Assembly: GCA_964551455.1 (NCBI GenBank)
Contig: CAZKDA010000004.1
Span: 1-50,216, forward strand
Origin: JAHDHW01 sp964551455
GTDB taxonomy: Bacteria; Bacteroidota; Bacteroidia; Chitinophagales; Saprospiraceae
Length of the DNA: 50,216 nt
Direction of reading: 5' to 3'
The notes beneath the pieces were generated by a model. The model had not been told where the DNA came from. It saw only the letters and a program-made list of their open reading frames with translations, and ran no database searches. A program made the translations under genes and the position numbers. The number at the start of each line of letters is the position of its first letter. Position 1 is the stretch's first letter. Below are positions 1-7,119 of this stretch, piece by piece.

Positions 1-1
1 C

Positions 2-315
2 GTTGATCGCAATCAGAAAAATTTAGAAAAAGAGTTGATCTCGCGAACAGGAAAACGGAACGAAAATTTGTGCGAATCGAACGCCGAAAATAGTCAGTAA
101 AATGAAAAGGTCAGTTCATTAGCTTGGGAACACGGCAAATCGGTTTCCACGCAAATTGGCAGAGAATTTAAAATCAAAACCCGGAAACCAAACCCGGAAA
201 CCAAAACGCACCAAAACAGAAAAATTAAGAACGTCGCTGCCAAATTGTTGGGAAAAAATGATAACTTCCGTTCGTTGAAAAAAGATTCGAAAATAAAAAA
301 TAGACTGCGATCAAC
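2..315. other. Cassette-like unit without a recognisable gene
   Basis: This stretch is bounded by a perfect 10-bp inverted repeat (2-11 and 306-315). I see no credible + strand coding region. It contains a direct duplication of ACCCGGAAACCAA around 178-203, which resembles the GGAAACC-rich tract near 5.1 kb. An open frame of 88 codons on the - strand runs into the palindromic site to its right and looks like chance. The window starts one base before the inverted repeat, which may mean the contig was broken at a repeated attC-like site. Confidence 0.35.
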
Positions 316-395
316 AACGGCTATCCGTCCATGCCAGCAGAGCCAAACCCTCAAAGCCAAACTGCTGGCACGTCAGGTATAGCCAACCGTTACCA
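306..395 (+). repeat. attC-like imperfect palindrome, site A
   Basis: The left arm has AAC (313-315), a 3-nt spacer, GGCTAT (319-324) and TGCCAGCAG (332-340). The right arm answers with CTGCTGGCA (362-370), ATAGCC (379-384), a 4-nt spacer AACC and GTT (389-391). The two stems are perfect complements separated by mismatched bulges, and the outer AAC/GTT pair sits where R boxes would be. The layout matches site C. The strict consensus GTTRRRY is not met (GTTACCA), which lowers confidence. Confidence 0.5.
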
Positions 396-408
396 TCAAT
401 AAGAAACA

Positions 409-1227
409 ATGAAAAATAGACACGTTATAATTCTGATACTAATAATTTTTGCACTAACAAGCTGTGAATTTATCAGTAACCCATTCAAATATAAGAACAC
501 AACTGAAGAATTTGTAGAAGCGGTAATTAATGAAGATTATGATAAGTGTATTGATTTATTTGCAATAGAACAGCCAATGGATCAAAACGCACTTATCGAT
601 TCAATTAAAGCTGGACTTCCAGGATTTAGACATTTAATTGTTAGTAATTTTGGAGAACATTTGGAGTATTCTCTTATGAAATCTGAAAAGACGTTTTCCA
701 CAATTGAAGGAAATAGTACACCACCAAATACCACGAGAGTACTTGTTGAATTTAGCAACCAAGATGAATTTGGTGTTTTAACCCTTCTATTTGATGATAC
801 CTCAAAGAAAATAATAAACCTGAAGCCTTTGGACGTAAAGCAAAAAGTTCCGAATATGTTACCATTTTGGTTATTTGGGCTTTTAGCACTTTGTATTCCA
901 ATCTTTAATATTTATGTTATCACTCTGATAAAGAAGAGTAATTTAAAAAGAAAGTGGTTGAAGTATTTGTCAGTACTCTTTTTTAATGTTCCAGCAATTA
1001 CATATTCAGCAATTAGCGGAATAGGATTCAAACTGTTAAATTTCCAAATTCTTCTAGGAATTACTTTTAACTATATGGGATATCTGAATTCAATGTGGGC
1101 GTTTGGAATTCCATTAGGAGGTTTATATTGGTTTTGGAATTTACAGACCAAAAAAGAAAATCTAAAATATAATGAAATTGTGGACGAAAATATTTTAGAT
1201 AATTTTGAAGGACATAGAGAAGAATAA
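409..1227 (+). CDS. Lipoprotein with C-terminal membrane segments, function unknown
   Basis: I do not recognise this 272-aa protein. A signal peptide ends in the lipobox LTSC with lipidated Cys19. Residues about 25-145 form a soluble domain that starts with an acidic, DUF-like helical stretch (TTEEFVEAVINEDYDKCIDL) of the kind seen in small periplasmic domains that begin with a short repeated helix. From about residue 147 come roughly three hydrophobic segments separated by a basic loop (KKSNLKRKW), then a charged tail. A lipid anchor combined with several C-terminal membrane helices is unusual and suggests an inner-membrane location. The gene stands alone between two attC-like sites, so it reads as a single-gene cassette. 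Base composition is strongly AT-rich compared with the chromosome to the right. Confidence 0.75.
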   Translation: MKNRHVIILILIIFALTSCEFISNPFKYKNTTEEFVEAVINEDYDKCIDLFAIEQPMDQNALIDSIKAGLPGFRHLIVSNFGEHLEYSLMKSEKTFSTIEGNSTPPNTTRVLVEFSNQDEFGVLTLLFDDTSKKIINLKPLDVKQKVPNMLPFWLFGLLALCIPIFNIYVITLIKKSNLKRKWLKYLSVLFFNVPAITYSAISGIGFKLLNFQILLGITFNYMGYLNSMWAFGIPLGGLYWFWNLQTKKENLKYNEIVDENILDNFEGHREE

Positions 1228-1235
1228 ATACAGCT

Positions 1236-1483
1236 GCCCAACAACTAAGCCTTCGTTGGGCCTGGAAGGCCAACAATGAAGCAAGTGTTGCACCATCCTG
1301 CCAATTTTTTCCAACCTTATGGGGATTTCGATTTATGGATATGGATTATTGGATCGTTTGGATTTTAAATTGGGGTAAGCCCAAATGTCGCTATTTATTG
1401 TGATTTATGAGAATGCCTCCCGCTTCGCGGGATTAGCACAACACCGACCATACGTCCACGTCAAGCATAGCCAATCGTTGCGT
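1236..1483 (+). repeat. attC-like site B (long, partly degenerate)
   Basis: The left end carries GCCCAAC (1236-1242), a perfect match to the integron R'' consensus RYYYAAC, with its complement GTTGGGC at 1255-1261. The right end, CGTCAAGCATAGCC followed by AATC and GTT (1459-1479), repeats the right arm of site A almost exactly (CGTCAGGTATAGCC, AACC, GTT). Between them lies about 200 bp with a small GC hairpin (CCCGCTTCGCGGG, 1418-1430) and no gene. The left and right arms do not pair as well as in sites A and C, so this may be two partial sites or a decayed one. Confidence 0.4.
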
Positions 1484-1513
1484 GATATGATAAAAAAAAC
1501 CACAAAGTAACAC

Positions 1514-1544
1514 TTGAATAATATCATTATTTGATATAATTTTG
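1514..1544 (+). promoter_or_regulatory. Bacteroidota-type promoter of the RHH/MazF pair
   Basis: TTG (1514-1516) is followed after 20 nt by TAATTTTG (1537-1544), a full match to the Bacteroidota -7 box TAnnTTTG at the known spacing. It lies 17 nt upstream of the antitoxin start. It is placed inside the cassette, so the toxin-antitoxin pair brings its own transcription signal. Confidence 0.65.
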
Positions 1545-1561
1545 CAATTAAAATCGTAAAC

Positions 1562-1792
1562 ATGAAAAGTATATCATTAAAACTACAAGATCAAATTCTG
1601 AAAGAAACAGAAAATCTTTTAGATCACCTCAAAACAAGCAGAAACAAGTATATCAACGAGGCTATTGATTTTTATAATCAATACCAAAAAAGAAAGCTTA
1701 TAGAGGAGCAATTAATTAAAGAATCTAAATTGGTTGCAGAAGATTCTATGAAAATACTTAAAGAATTTGAATCACTGGAAGATGAAGCATAA
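1562..1792 (+). CDS. Antitoxin, ribbon-helix-helix-like, partner of MazF-family toxin
   Basis: 76-aa charged protein. The N-terminal half begins with a beta-strand-like KSISLKLQDQILKETENLL followed by two helices, the arrangement of MetJ/Arc-type ribbon-helix-helix DNA-binding domains such as those of MazE/ParD-like antitoxins. The C-terminal half (about 45-76) is acidic and likely wraps the toxin. The last 11 nt overlap the toxin start, the usual coupling of type II toxin-antitoxin operons. RHH antitoxins normally repress their own promoter as dimers, and the promoter just upstream would be the target. The fold assignment rests on size, pattern and the neighbour, not on a diagnostic motif. 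Confidence 0.8.
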   Translation: MKSISLKLQDQILKETENLLDHLKTSRNKYINEAIDFYNQYQKRKLIEEQLIKESKLVAEDSMKILKEFESLEDEA

Positions 1793-2123
1793 ACAATTTG
1801 AAATTTGGTTAGCCGATTTAAGCCCTAGATTTGGAACTGAATCAGGAAAAACCAGACCCGTATTAATTGTTCAAAGCAATATTTTGAATACAGTACATCC
1901 ATCATCAGTTATTTGCCCCATAACAACAAATGTAAAAAATGGAGTTAGCATTTTAAGGGTAAATATGAAGAAAGGAGAAGGAGGGTTAAATAATGAAAGT
2001 GCAATTATGATAGATCAAATTAGAGCAATTGATAATAAAAGATTTATCATGAAAATTGGAGATATACCCAACACGTTAAGTGATACTATAAAAAAGAACA
2101 TCAAGGTCATCCTGGATTTGTAA
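1782..2123 (+). CDS. Type II toxin, MazF/PemK-family endoribonuclease
   Basis: 113 aa. The N-terminus FEIWLADLSPRFGTESGKTR matches the MazF/PemK signature (G-x-IW-x-x-DL-x-P-x-x-G-x-E-x-x-KTRP) that forms the RNA-binding groove; the conserved Arg and the later stretch NESAIMIDQIRAIDNKRF (Q/R-I-R at about 90) are also typical. Family members cleave mRNA at short sequence motifs until bound by their antitoxin. The ATG used here overlaps the antitoxin stop; an upstream ATG five codons earlier lies deeper in the antitoxin and is less likely. The protein appears complete and has no obvious loss of key residues. Confidence 0.9.
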   Translation: MKHKQFEIWLADLSPRFGTESGKTRPVLIVQSNILNTVHPSSVICPITTNVKNGVSILRVNMKKGEGGLNNESAIMIDQIRAIDNKRFIMKIGDIPNTLSDTIKKNIKVILDL

Positions 2124-2144
2124 TCTTCTGAATCTATTTTAACA

Positions 2145-2206
2145 CAACAATGTGTAGCTGCCAATGCTCGCATTCGATTCACACAGCAGCTACACTACCG
2201 TTCGCT
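2145..2206 (+). repeat. attC-like imperfect palindrome, site C
   Basis: AAC (2146-2148), a 3-nt spacer, then GTGTAGCTGC (2152-2161) pairs perfectly with GCAGCTACAC (2186-2195), followed by a 4-nt spacer and GTT (2200-2202). The AAC-3-stem/stem-4-GTT geometry is the same as at site A although the stem sequence differs, which is how attC sites behave (structure conserved, sequence not). The base 3' of the stem is not followed by RRRY. Confidence 0.5.
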
Positions 2207-2284
2207 GCTATTAAAAAAATGAAAACGCTGGACTCAAAAAGGGGTAGTGTTCGACAATATTAGGGATTAATAAAATCCGAAATC

Positions 2285-2312
2285 TGCCCGACCGACGTCA
2301 GGCGGGCGGGTT
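2285..2312. repeat. GC-rich palindromic repeat
   Basis: CTGCCCGACCGACGTCAGGC and the adjoining GGGCGGG form an imperfect GC-rich palindrome centred on GACGTC. A close relative, CTGCCCGACAAGTCAGGCGG, occurs near 7120-7143. It stands out against the AT-rich surroundings and lies between site C and the next gene. It is probably a member of a dispersed REP-like family and may act as a transcript stem-loop. Confidence 0.5.
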
Positions 2313-2341
2313 TATCCGTAAACAAGTAGAAATTATATTCG

Positions 2342-2349
2342 TAACTTTG
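2342..2349 (+). promoter_or_regulatory. Candidate -7 box for the PIN operon
   Basis: TAACTTTG is a full match to TAnnTTTG and ends only 5 nt before the ATG of the 259-aa gene. If it is used, transcription would start at or within a base or two of the start codon and the mRNA would be leaderless. I see no good -33 TTTG at the right distance, so this is tentative. Confidence 0.4.
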
Positions 2350-2354
2350 TATTA

Positions 2355-3134
2355 ATGGATAAAATAGGAGAAATAGAAATCAAAGTCGTTGGCAAATCTG
2401 GGAATCAGGATTTGAAACCAGGAAACTACGATATTAAGCATATTGCATCGCTTTTGCAAAATGTAGAGGATTTGCTATATCCTAACAATAAAAAGGAAAG
2501 ACCTTTGATAACCTATGATATTAAAGAAGGCTCAGTTAGGCATATCTTCAAAACAACCATCCAAACTGTTATTGGATTCAGTGCTATTTTATCCCAAGTA
2601 CAAGCAAATGATTCAATTGATTTCTTAGACTTAAAAACCGCAAGAGCAATAGAAAATATTCAAAACTTATCATTGCAAAAAAACTACGAATTTCGGATTA
2701 AGACTTCTCTTAAGGGGAATTATGAATTGACAATATCACCTTCAACAAAGTTTTTTAGAGCAGAAAATACTTGGGTTGATGCCGAATTTTATTTTTATGG
2801 TATTTTAAAAGATGCTGGAGGAAAAAATAAAGCAAATATACATCTTGATACTTCTGATTATGGATATATAGCAATTGAAACGAAACAAGACTTTTTAGAG
2901 GGCCAAGAAGAAAATATGCTTTACAAAAACTTTGGCGTTAGAGCAATTGGTAAACAAAATATAGAAACGGGTGAAGTAGATACTAAATCACTAAAATTGG
3001 TTGAGCTAATTGATTATAATCCGAAGTTTGACGAAGAGTACCTAAATAGCCTTATTTCTAAAGCAAAAAAAAGCTGGAAAGGAATTAATCCTGATGAATG
3101 GCTGAATAATTTGAGAGGAGGTTATGAAGCATAG
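2355..3134 (+). CDS. Unknown 259-aa protein, probable partner of PIN toxin
   Basis: I do not recognise this protein. It lacks a signal peptide and membrane segments and appears cytoplasmic. The N-terminal part is a mixed alpha/beta region (EIEIKVVGKSGNQDLKPGNY, then YDIKEGSVRHIFKT), with a short hydrophobic helix TVIGFSAILSQV near 75. The middle is beta-rich, and the C-terminus is a charged helical tail (SLISKAKKSWKGINPDEWLN) like the toxin-binding tails of antitoxins. The stop codon overlaps the start of the PIN gene by 11 nt, so the two are translationally coupled. The position is that of an antitoxin, but at 259 aa it is three times the size of a normal VapB. Either it is a new antitoxin family or a second effector component. 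Confidence 0.75.
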   Translation: MDKIGEIEIKVVGKSGNQDLKPGNYDIKHIASLLQNVEDLLYPNNKKERPLITYDIKEGSVRHIFKTTIQTVIGFSAILSQVQANDSIDFLDLKTARAIENIQNLSLQKNYEFRIKTSLKGNYELTISPSTKFFRAENTWVDAEFYFYGILKDAGGKNKANIHLDTSDYGYIAIETKQDFLEGQEENMLYKNFGVRAIGKQNIETGEVDTKSLKLVELIDYNPKFDEEYLNSLISKAKKSWKGINPDEWLNNLRGGYEA

Positions 3135-3606
3135 TGTTTTACTCGATACTAGTTTTTTCATACGCCTTCTTAATGATGAAGACCCGCTTCACAAAAACGT
3201 TAAAGGATATTTCAAATATTTTTTAGAGCAAGAAATCCTTCTGAAAGTTTCAACAATCTCAATTGCTGAATACTGTGTTCTTGGGAATTTAGATGATTTA
3301 CCCTTAAAGAATATTCAAATTGTACCTTTTAATTTGGATCAAGCGCAAAGAGCGGGAGAATTTGCAAAAATTATTTTTGAGCATAACAAGATTTCTGTAG
3401 ATAAACTATCTCCAAGAGCAATAATCCCTAATGACTCAAAACTATTTGCACAAGCAGATTTAGATAAAAGCGTTACGCACTTTGCAACTTCTGACGCTCG
3501 TTCCAAGAAAACTTTGAATGCTTTAAATACAGGATTAAAACCAAAATTTGAAATTATTGATATCAACATTCCATACAATCAAACATTTGGAATTCTAGAT
3601 ATTTAA
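3124..3606 (+). CDS. PIN-domain ribonuclease (VapC-like toxin)
   Basis: 160 aa. The N-terminus HSVLLDTSFFIRLL is the classic first PIN strand with catalytic Asp8. The second acidic residue is Glu49 in SIAEYC, the third is likely Asp104 (PNDSKLFAQAD) and the fourth Asp124 (ATSDAR). These four make the Mg2+-binding centre of PIN nucleases, which cut tRNA or rRNA in VapC toxins. The ATG lies inside the end of the upstream gene. It is a little longer than a typical 130-140 aa VapC, with an extended C-terminal strand and tail. All catalytic acids appear present, so the toxin should be active. Confidence 0.85.
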   Translation: MKHSVLLDTSFFIRLLNDEDPLHKNVKGYFKYFLEQEILLKVSTISIAEYCVLGNLDDLPLKNIQIVPFNLDQAQRAGEFAKIIFEHNKISVDKLSPRAIIPNDSKLFAQADLDKSVTHFATSDARSKKTLNALNTGLKPKFEIIDINIPYNQTFGILDI

Positions 3607-3615
3607 ATTTACGAT

Positions 3616-3714
3616 GCACAACAATGGTTCGTCTATGCCTGCGATCCCAACCCACTCCAAACACACCTACCGGAACGGGCAGGTTTGTCGGCATTACGTA
3701 TAGCAGCGTTATAT
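3616..3714 (+). repeat. attC-like site D (degenerate)
   Basis: The left arm CAACAATGG..CGTCTATGCC copies the left arm of site A (CAACAACGG..CGTCCATGCC) and starts with AAC at 3620-3622. The right arm ATTACGTATAGCAGCGTT ends in GTT at 3708-3710, again parallel to sites A and B (..TATAGCC....GTT). Pairing between the arms is patchy (CCTGC with GCAGG, CTAT with ATAG). The shared left-arm sequence argues for a common origin with site A. Confidence 0.45.
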
Positions 3715-3760
3715 AGCATTGAAGAAAAAGGTTAAATTGTACCCAAAAAAGAGTGGCAAA

Positions 3761-4042
3761 ATGATTACAAACGACCAGCAAAAAGTTATCAAAGAAATTT
3801 TAGCTCCTTTTGAACCCTTAGAAATCGGGATCTTCGGTTCCTACGCTCGTGGTGAAAATAGCGATTCAAGTGATTTAGACATTCTCGTTCAATTTGGTAA
3901 AAGGCTAAATCTTTTTGACTTGATTGATTTGGAAGTTAAACTTTCTGAAGCTTTGGGAATCAAGGTTGATTTGGTCACGAGAAATGCCCTCAGTCCGTTT
4001 ATCAAAGAATTTATTGAAAAAGATCTTCGAAAAATCGCATAA
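3761..4042 (+). CDS. MNT-type nucleotidyltransferase (MntA-like antitoxin)
   Basis: 93 aa with the minimal nucleotidyltransferase motif GSYARGENSDSSDLDILV: Gly26-Ser27, Arg30 and the metal-binding Asp38-x-Asp40. Stand-alone MNT proteins of this size act as antitoxins of HEPN ribonucleases by adding AMP to the toxin. I chose the ATG at 3761; a TTG 14 codons upstream would add a basic stretch (KKKVKLYPKKSGK) not expected in the family. The next gene is indeed a HEPN remnant, so this was an MNT/HEPN pair. The antitoxin is intact while the toxin is broken. Confidence 0.85.
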   Translation: MITNDQQKVIKEILAPFEPLEIGIFGSYARGENSDSSDLDILVQFGKRLNLFDLIDLEVKLSEALGIKVDLVTRNALSPFIKEFIEKDLRKIA

Positions 4043-4068
4043 TAACTGCCTTTTGTACCACAAGTTCT

Positions 4069-4417
4069 ATAGGAAAATCTGACGTCTTTTATCTAAACCA
4101 TAATCTGAATTCCATTCAATTAATATTGGATTATACAAAGGGAATGTCTGAAACAGAATTTCTGAATAATCAGTTGGTTGAAGATGCCGTAGTTAGGAAT
4201 TTCGAAATAATTGGCGAAGCTACAAAAAAAATTAACAAAATAATTTCGAGACAAATACCCTGAATTTGAATAGGCAAAAATGGCAGGAATGAGAGATAAA
4301 TTAATCCACGATTATATCGGTGTTGATTACGTCGTTGTATGGGATACGGTTCAAGACATTTTGCCGCAATTGATTATAAGTATTGCCGAATTAATCGAAA
4401 AAGAAAACACAGCATAA
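4069..4417 (+). pseudogene. HEPN (DUF86-type) toxin remnant, partner of MNT antitoxin
   Basis: Translation from 4069 gives GKSDVFYLNHNLNSIQLILD, then YTKGMSE and EDAVVRNFEIIGEATKKI, typical of DUF86/HEPN proteins. In another frame from about 4247 it continues RDKYPEFE, a TAG stop at 4271 where the family has Trp, then AKMAGMRDKLIHDYIGVDY, which contains the RxxxxH catalytic motif (Arg-Asp-Lys-Leu-Ile-His). Three lesions are visible: ATA where ATG is expected at 4069-4071, a one-base gain near 4246, and TGG to TAG at 4271. The toxin therefore cannot be made as a normal protein. Loss of the toxin with retention of the antitoxin is the safe direction of decay. Confidence 0.8.
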
Positions 4418-4574
4418 TCATAGCTCCTCTGCTCGTACGGCCTTTGTGTTTACTTTTTTAACAGAACCGTATGCGTGATTTTCAATGCCTCTGGCCGGTG
4501 AGGTCAATTAATATGATTATTTTTATCCTGATTTTGAATTCAATTTCACAGACAAAAAAGGTTTTAACTATCTC

Positions 4575-5012
4575 ATGCAAACCATCCTTAAAACAATAAT
4601 TTTTCTACTGCTGCTTTTTGCGCTGGGCGTATCCTGTAGTGAAAAAGAATGTACCGGCAGTGACAGCAGCATCCAGCCCCTCAACCCCAATGGCGATAGC
4701 GAACTGGCGCTCCTGATGCGGGCGATGTTTGATGAAGCCGAGCAGATCAAGAGGCAAATAGCTGCTGGAGAGCCTGTCAGGGTTTCCTTAAACCACGAAA
4801 AAATACAGACCGCTCATGCCACAGAACCCGAAAAAGCCGCTTCTGCGGAATACCAGGCGTTTGCCAAGGTATATTTGCAAACCGTGGAGGCCCTCCAAAA
4901 AGCAGAGCCTGACCAGGTGAAAATGCTTTTCGATAATTTGGTGGAGAATTGTATGACCTGCCACAAGGCGCTATGTCCCGGCCCAATGGTCAGGATAAAA
5001 AAGCTACAGTAG
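4575..5012 (+). CDS. Haem-binding lipoprotein (cytochrome c-like)
   Basis: 145 aa. The signal peptide TIIFLLLLFALGVSC ends in a lipobox with lipidated Cys21. A helical domain follows, and a single CxxCH haem-attachment motif lies near the C-terminus (Cys126-Met-Thr-Cys129-His130). A C-terminal CxxCH after a four-helix-like domain is the arrangement of cytochrome c' and related proteins, so a periplasmic c-type haem with electron transfer or ligand binding is likely. The sixth ligand is not obvious. An extra Cys at 134 follows the haem motif. It stands alone, right after the accessory block. Confidence 0.8.
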   Translation: MQTILKTIIFLLLLFALGVSCSEKECTGSDSSIQPLNPNGDSELALLMRAMFDEAEQIKRQIAAGEPVRVSLNHEKIQTAHATEPEKAASAEYQAFAKVYLQTVEALQKAEPDQVKMLFDNLVENCMTCHKALCPGPMVRIKKLQ

Positions 5013-5258
5013 CCTCTGGGGCATTGAAATACAAACCACAGCGGAAAAGCAAAACCGGATACCGGAAACCGTGAATGGTGAACGGTGAACGGGAAACCGG
5101 AAACCGAAACCCGATACCGGAAACCGAAACCCGATCGCAGCGCAGCGAAGATCCCGACAAAGTCGGGACACCTGACACCCGACACCTGACACCAGATACC
5201 GGATACCTGAAACCGGCTACCCCCAAAACCAAACCCTGTTCATTTTGTTTTTCCAGTT
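5013..5258. repeat. Degenerate short repeats and palindrome (dispersed element, copy 1)
   Basis: The stretch has GTGAATGGTGAACGGTGAAC (5071-5090), a run of GGAAACCGGAAACCGAAACCC units (about 5092-5132), the palindrome GATCCCGACAAAGTCGGGAC (5150-5169) and GACACCTGACACC-type direct repeats (5170-5232). An inverted counterpart lies near 20369-20440 and related palindromes near 7120-7190. Open frames cross it in several phases but their composition is pure repeat. It lies between the haem lipoprotein and the ABC transporter. Confidence 0.65.
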
Positions 5259-7085
5259 ATGGCAAGAAAAGACTACCCCTCAAACAACCTCGACTGGAAG
5301 ACCAATTTTCAGGCTTTACAATACATTCCGCGTTTTTTCGCACTGATCTGGCAAACCAACAAATGGCTGTTTCTGACCAATATTATCGCGCGGCTCTTCA
5401 AATCCGTATTGACGGTGTTACTGCTTTGGGTCGGCAAACTGATCATCGACGAAGTGGTGATCCAGATCGCTGCCGAGAGCAGGGATATGTCGAAACTCTG
5501 GATGTTACTCGGAGTGGAATTCACTTTAGCCATTTTGTCCAATCTGTTGAGCAGGGTGATCGGGCTGATCGATGGCCTGTTGGGTGATCTTTATTCCAAT
5601 AAATCTTCGGTGGAGCTGATCCAGAAGGCGGCAAAAGTTCCTTTGAGCCAATTGGAAGATTCCGAGTTTTACGACAAACTGGAACGCGCAAGAAGGCAAA
5701 CGACCAACCGGGTTACGCTGATGTCAACGGTACTCAGCCAGGCACAAGACCTCATCACGGTGATTTCATTGATCACAGGCCTGATCGTGTTCGAGCCGAT
5801 CCTGATCGTTTTGCTTTTTGTGGCCATTTTTCCATCGTTTTTAAATGAGGTCAAATTCAGCCGTTCGAGCTATTCCCTGGCCAGAAGCTGGACACCCGAA
5901 CGCCGCGAACTGGACTACCTGCGCTACATCGGCGCGAGCGATGTTACTGCAAAAGAGATCAAAATGTTCGGATTGGCAGACTTTCTCAGCAATCGCTTTT
6001 CCGCCCTTTCACACAAATATTACCTCGCCAACCGGGTATTGGCGATCAAACGCGCAATCTGGGGCAGTATTTTTCATATCGTGGGAGACATTTCGTATTA
6101 CGGCGCTTACCTCGTTATCATTATCAGAACCGTAGGAGGTATCCTTTCACTGGGTGACCTCACCTTCCTCGCGGGGTCGTTCCGAAGCTTGAGAAATCAA
6201 TTGCAAACTATCTTCTCACGACTCTCGAACATTTCCGAAAGCGCTTTGTACCTGAAAGATTATTTCGACTTTATGGATGCAAAATATTCGGAAAAACACG
6301 AAAGCGACTGGATACCGGTACCTTCAAAAATTGAAGAAGGATTTGTATTTGAAAAGGTGAGTTTTAAATATCCCGAATCCGAACATTATGTGCTTGAAGA
6401 CATTTCTTTCCATCTGAAAGCTGGAGAAAAACTGGCGCTCGTCGGCGAAAACGGAGCCGGAAAAACAACGCTGATAAAGCTGCTTTTGAGAATGTACAAA
6501 CCTACTTCCGGGAAAATTTTATTGGATGGTAAAAATATCTGGGATTTTTCTCCTTCGGAATACCAAAAGCTTTTCGGGGTCATTTTCCAGGATTTTGTAA
6601 GATACTATTTCATCGCCAGCGAAAATATCGGCGTAGGAAAGGTGGACGAGATCGACAACATTGAAAAAATTGAATATGCCGCTGAAAAAAGCCTGGCCGC
6701 TGAAGTCATTGAACATTTGCCCGGAAAATACAACCAGCGATTAGGCAAACGTTTTTCCGACGGAAAAGAACTCTCCGGCGGAGAATGGCAAAAAGTAGCG
6801 CTCGCAAGAGCTTATATGAAAAATGCAGAAGTCATCATCCTCGATGAACCAACCGCGGCCCTGGATGCCCGCGCCGAGTTTGAAGCCTTCCAGCGATTTA
6901 TCGACCTCACCAAAGGAAAAACAGCAGTACTCATTTCCCATCGCTTCAGTACCGTCAGGATGGCAGATCGGATATTGGTATTGAAAAACGGGCGAATCCT
7001 CGAAATGGGAACCCACGAAGAGTTGCTGGCAAAAGGAAGCCTTTATGCCGAATTGTTCCAGTTTCAGGCCAGAGGGTATCAATGA
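5259..7085 (+). CDS. ABC exporter, fused permease and ATPase
   Basis: 608-aa half-transporter of the MsbA/exporter type. Residues about 25-330 form the membrane domain with several hydrophobic helices. The ATPase domain follows: Walker A GENGAGKTT (about 396), signature LSGGE (about 505), Walker B VIILDEP (about 525) and the H-loop His in LISHRF (about 561). The D-loop and Q-loop (VIFQDF) are also present, so ATP hydrolysis should be intact. It would work as a homodimer in the inner membrane; the substrate cannot be told from sequence, but lipid, peptide and drug exporters share this design. No partner gene is adjacent. The start ATG follows the repeat tract by a few bases. Confidence 0.9.
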   Translation: MARKDYPSNNLDWKTNFQALQYIPRFFALIWQTNKWLFLTNIIARLFKSVLTVLLLWVGKLIIDEVVIQIAAESRDMSKLWMLLGVEFTLAILSNLLSRVIGLIDGLLGDLYSNKSSVELIQKAAKVPLSQLEDSEFYDKLERARRQTTNRVTLMSTVLSQAQDLITVISLITGLIVFEPILIVLLFVAIFPSFLNEVKFSRSSYSLARSWTPERRELDYLRYIGASDVTAKEIKMFGLADFLSNRFSALSHKYYLANRVLAIKRAIWGSIFHIVGDISYYGAYLVIIIRTVGGILSLGDLTFLAGSFRSLRNQLQTIFSRLSNISESALYLKDYFDFMDAKYSEKHESDWIPVPSKIEEGFVFEKVSFKYPESEHYVLEDISFHLKAGEKLALVGENGAGKTTLIKLLLRMYKPTSGKILLDGKNIWDFSPSEYQKLFGVIFQDFVRYYFIASENIGVGKVDEIDNIEKIEYAAEKSLAAEVIEHLPGKYNQRLGKRFSDGKELSGGEWQKVALARAYMKNAEVIILDEPTAALDARAEFEAFQRFIDLTKGKTAVLISHRFSTVRMADRILVLKNGRILEMGTHEELLAKGSLYAELFQFQARGYQ

Positions 7086-7119
7086 GGGAGATGTCAGACA
7101 GAAGACTTCAGATACTAGA

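Larger units (their letters stand above)
1..4424 (+). mobile_element. Integron-like gene-cassette array (no integrase visible)
   Basis: Five successive units on the + strand, each carrying one gene or toxin-antitoxin pair or, for the first, no credible gene. Imperfect palindromic sites separate them near 306-395, 1236-1483, 2145-2206 and 3616-3714. The first unit begins GTTGATCGCA (2-11) and its 3' site begins with the exact reverse complement TGCGATCAAC (306-315), as expected when the ends of an integron cassette derive from one attC site. The block is visibly more AT-rich than the rest of the window. Toxin-antitoxin modules with their own promoters are common in chromosomal cassette arrays. 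No integrase or attI lies in the window, so a cluster of attC sites lacking an integrase is the best fit. The R-box match is loose at most sites, so this remains a strong suspicion. Confidence 0.55.

Noticed and set aside
94..360. 88-aa open frame on the - strand
   Set aside because: It runs into the attC-like palindrome, has no family features and is opposite in direction to every gene of the array.
5071..5232. Short repeats considered as a CRISPR or origin iterons
   Set aside because: Units are irregular, with no constant spacer length, no cas genes nearby and no replication initiator.
5075..5587. 170-aa open frame starting in the repeat tract
   Set aside because: The first third is pure repeat translation and the rest lies out of frame inside the ABC exporter.
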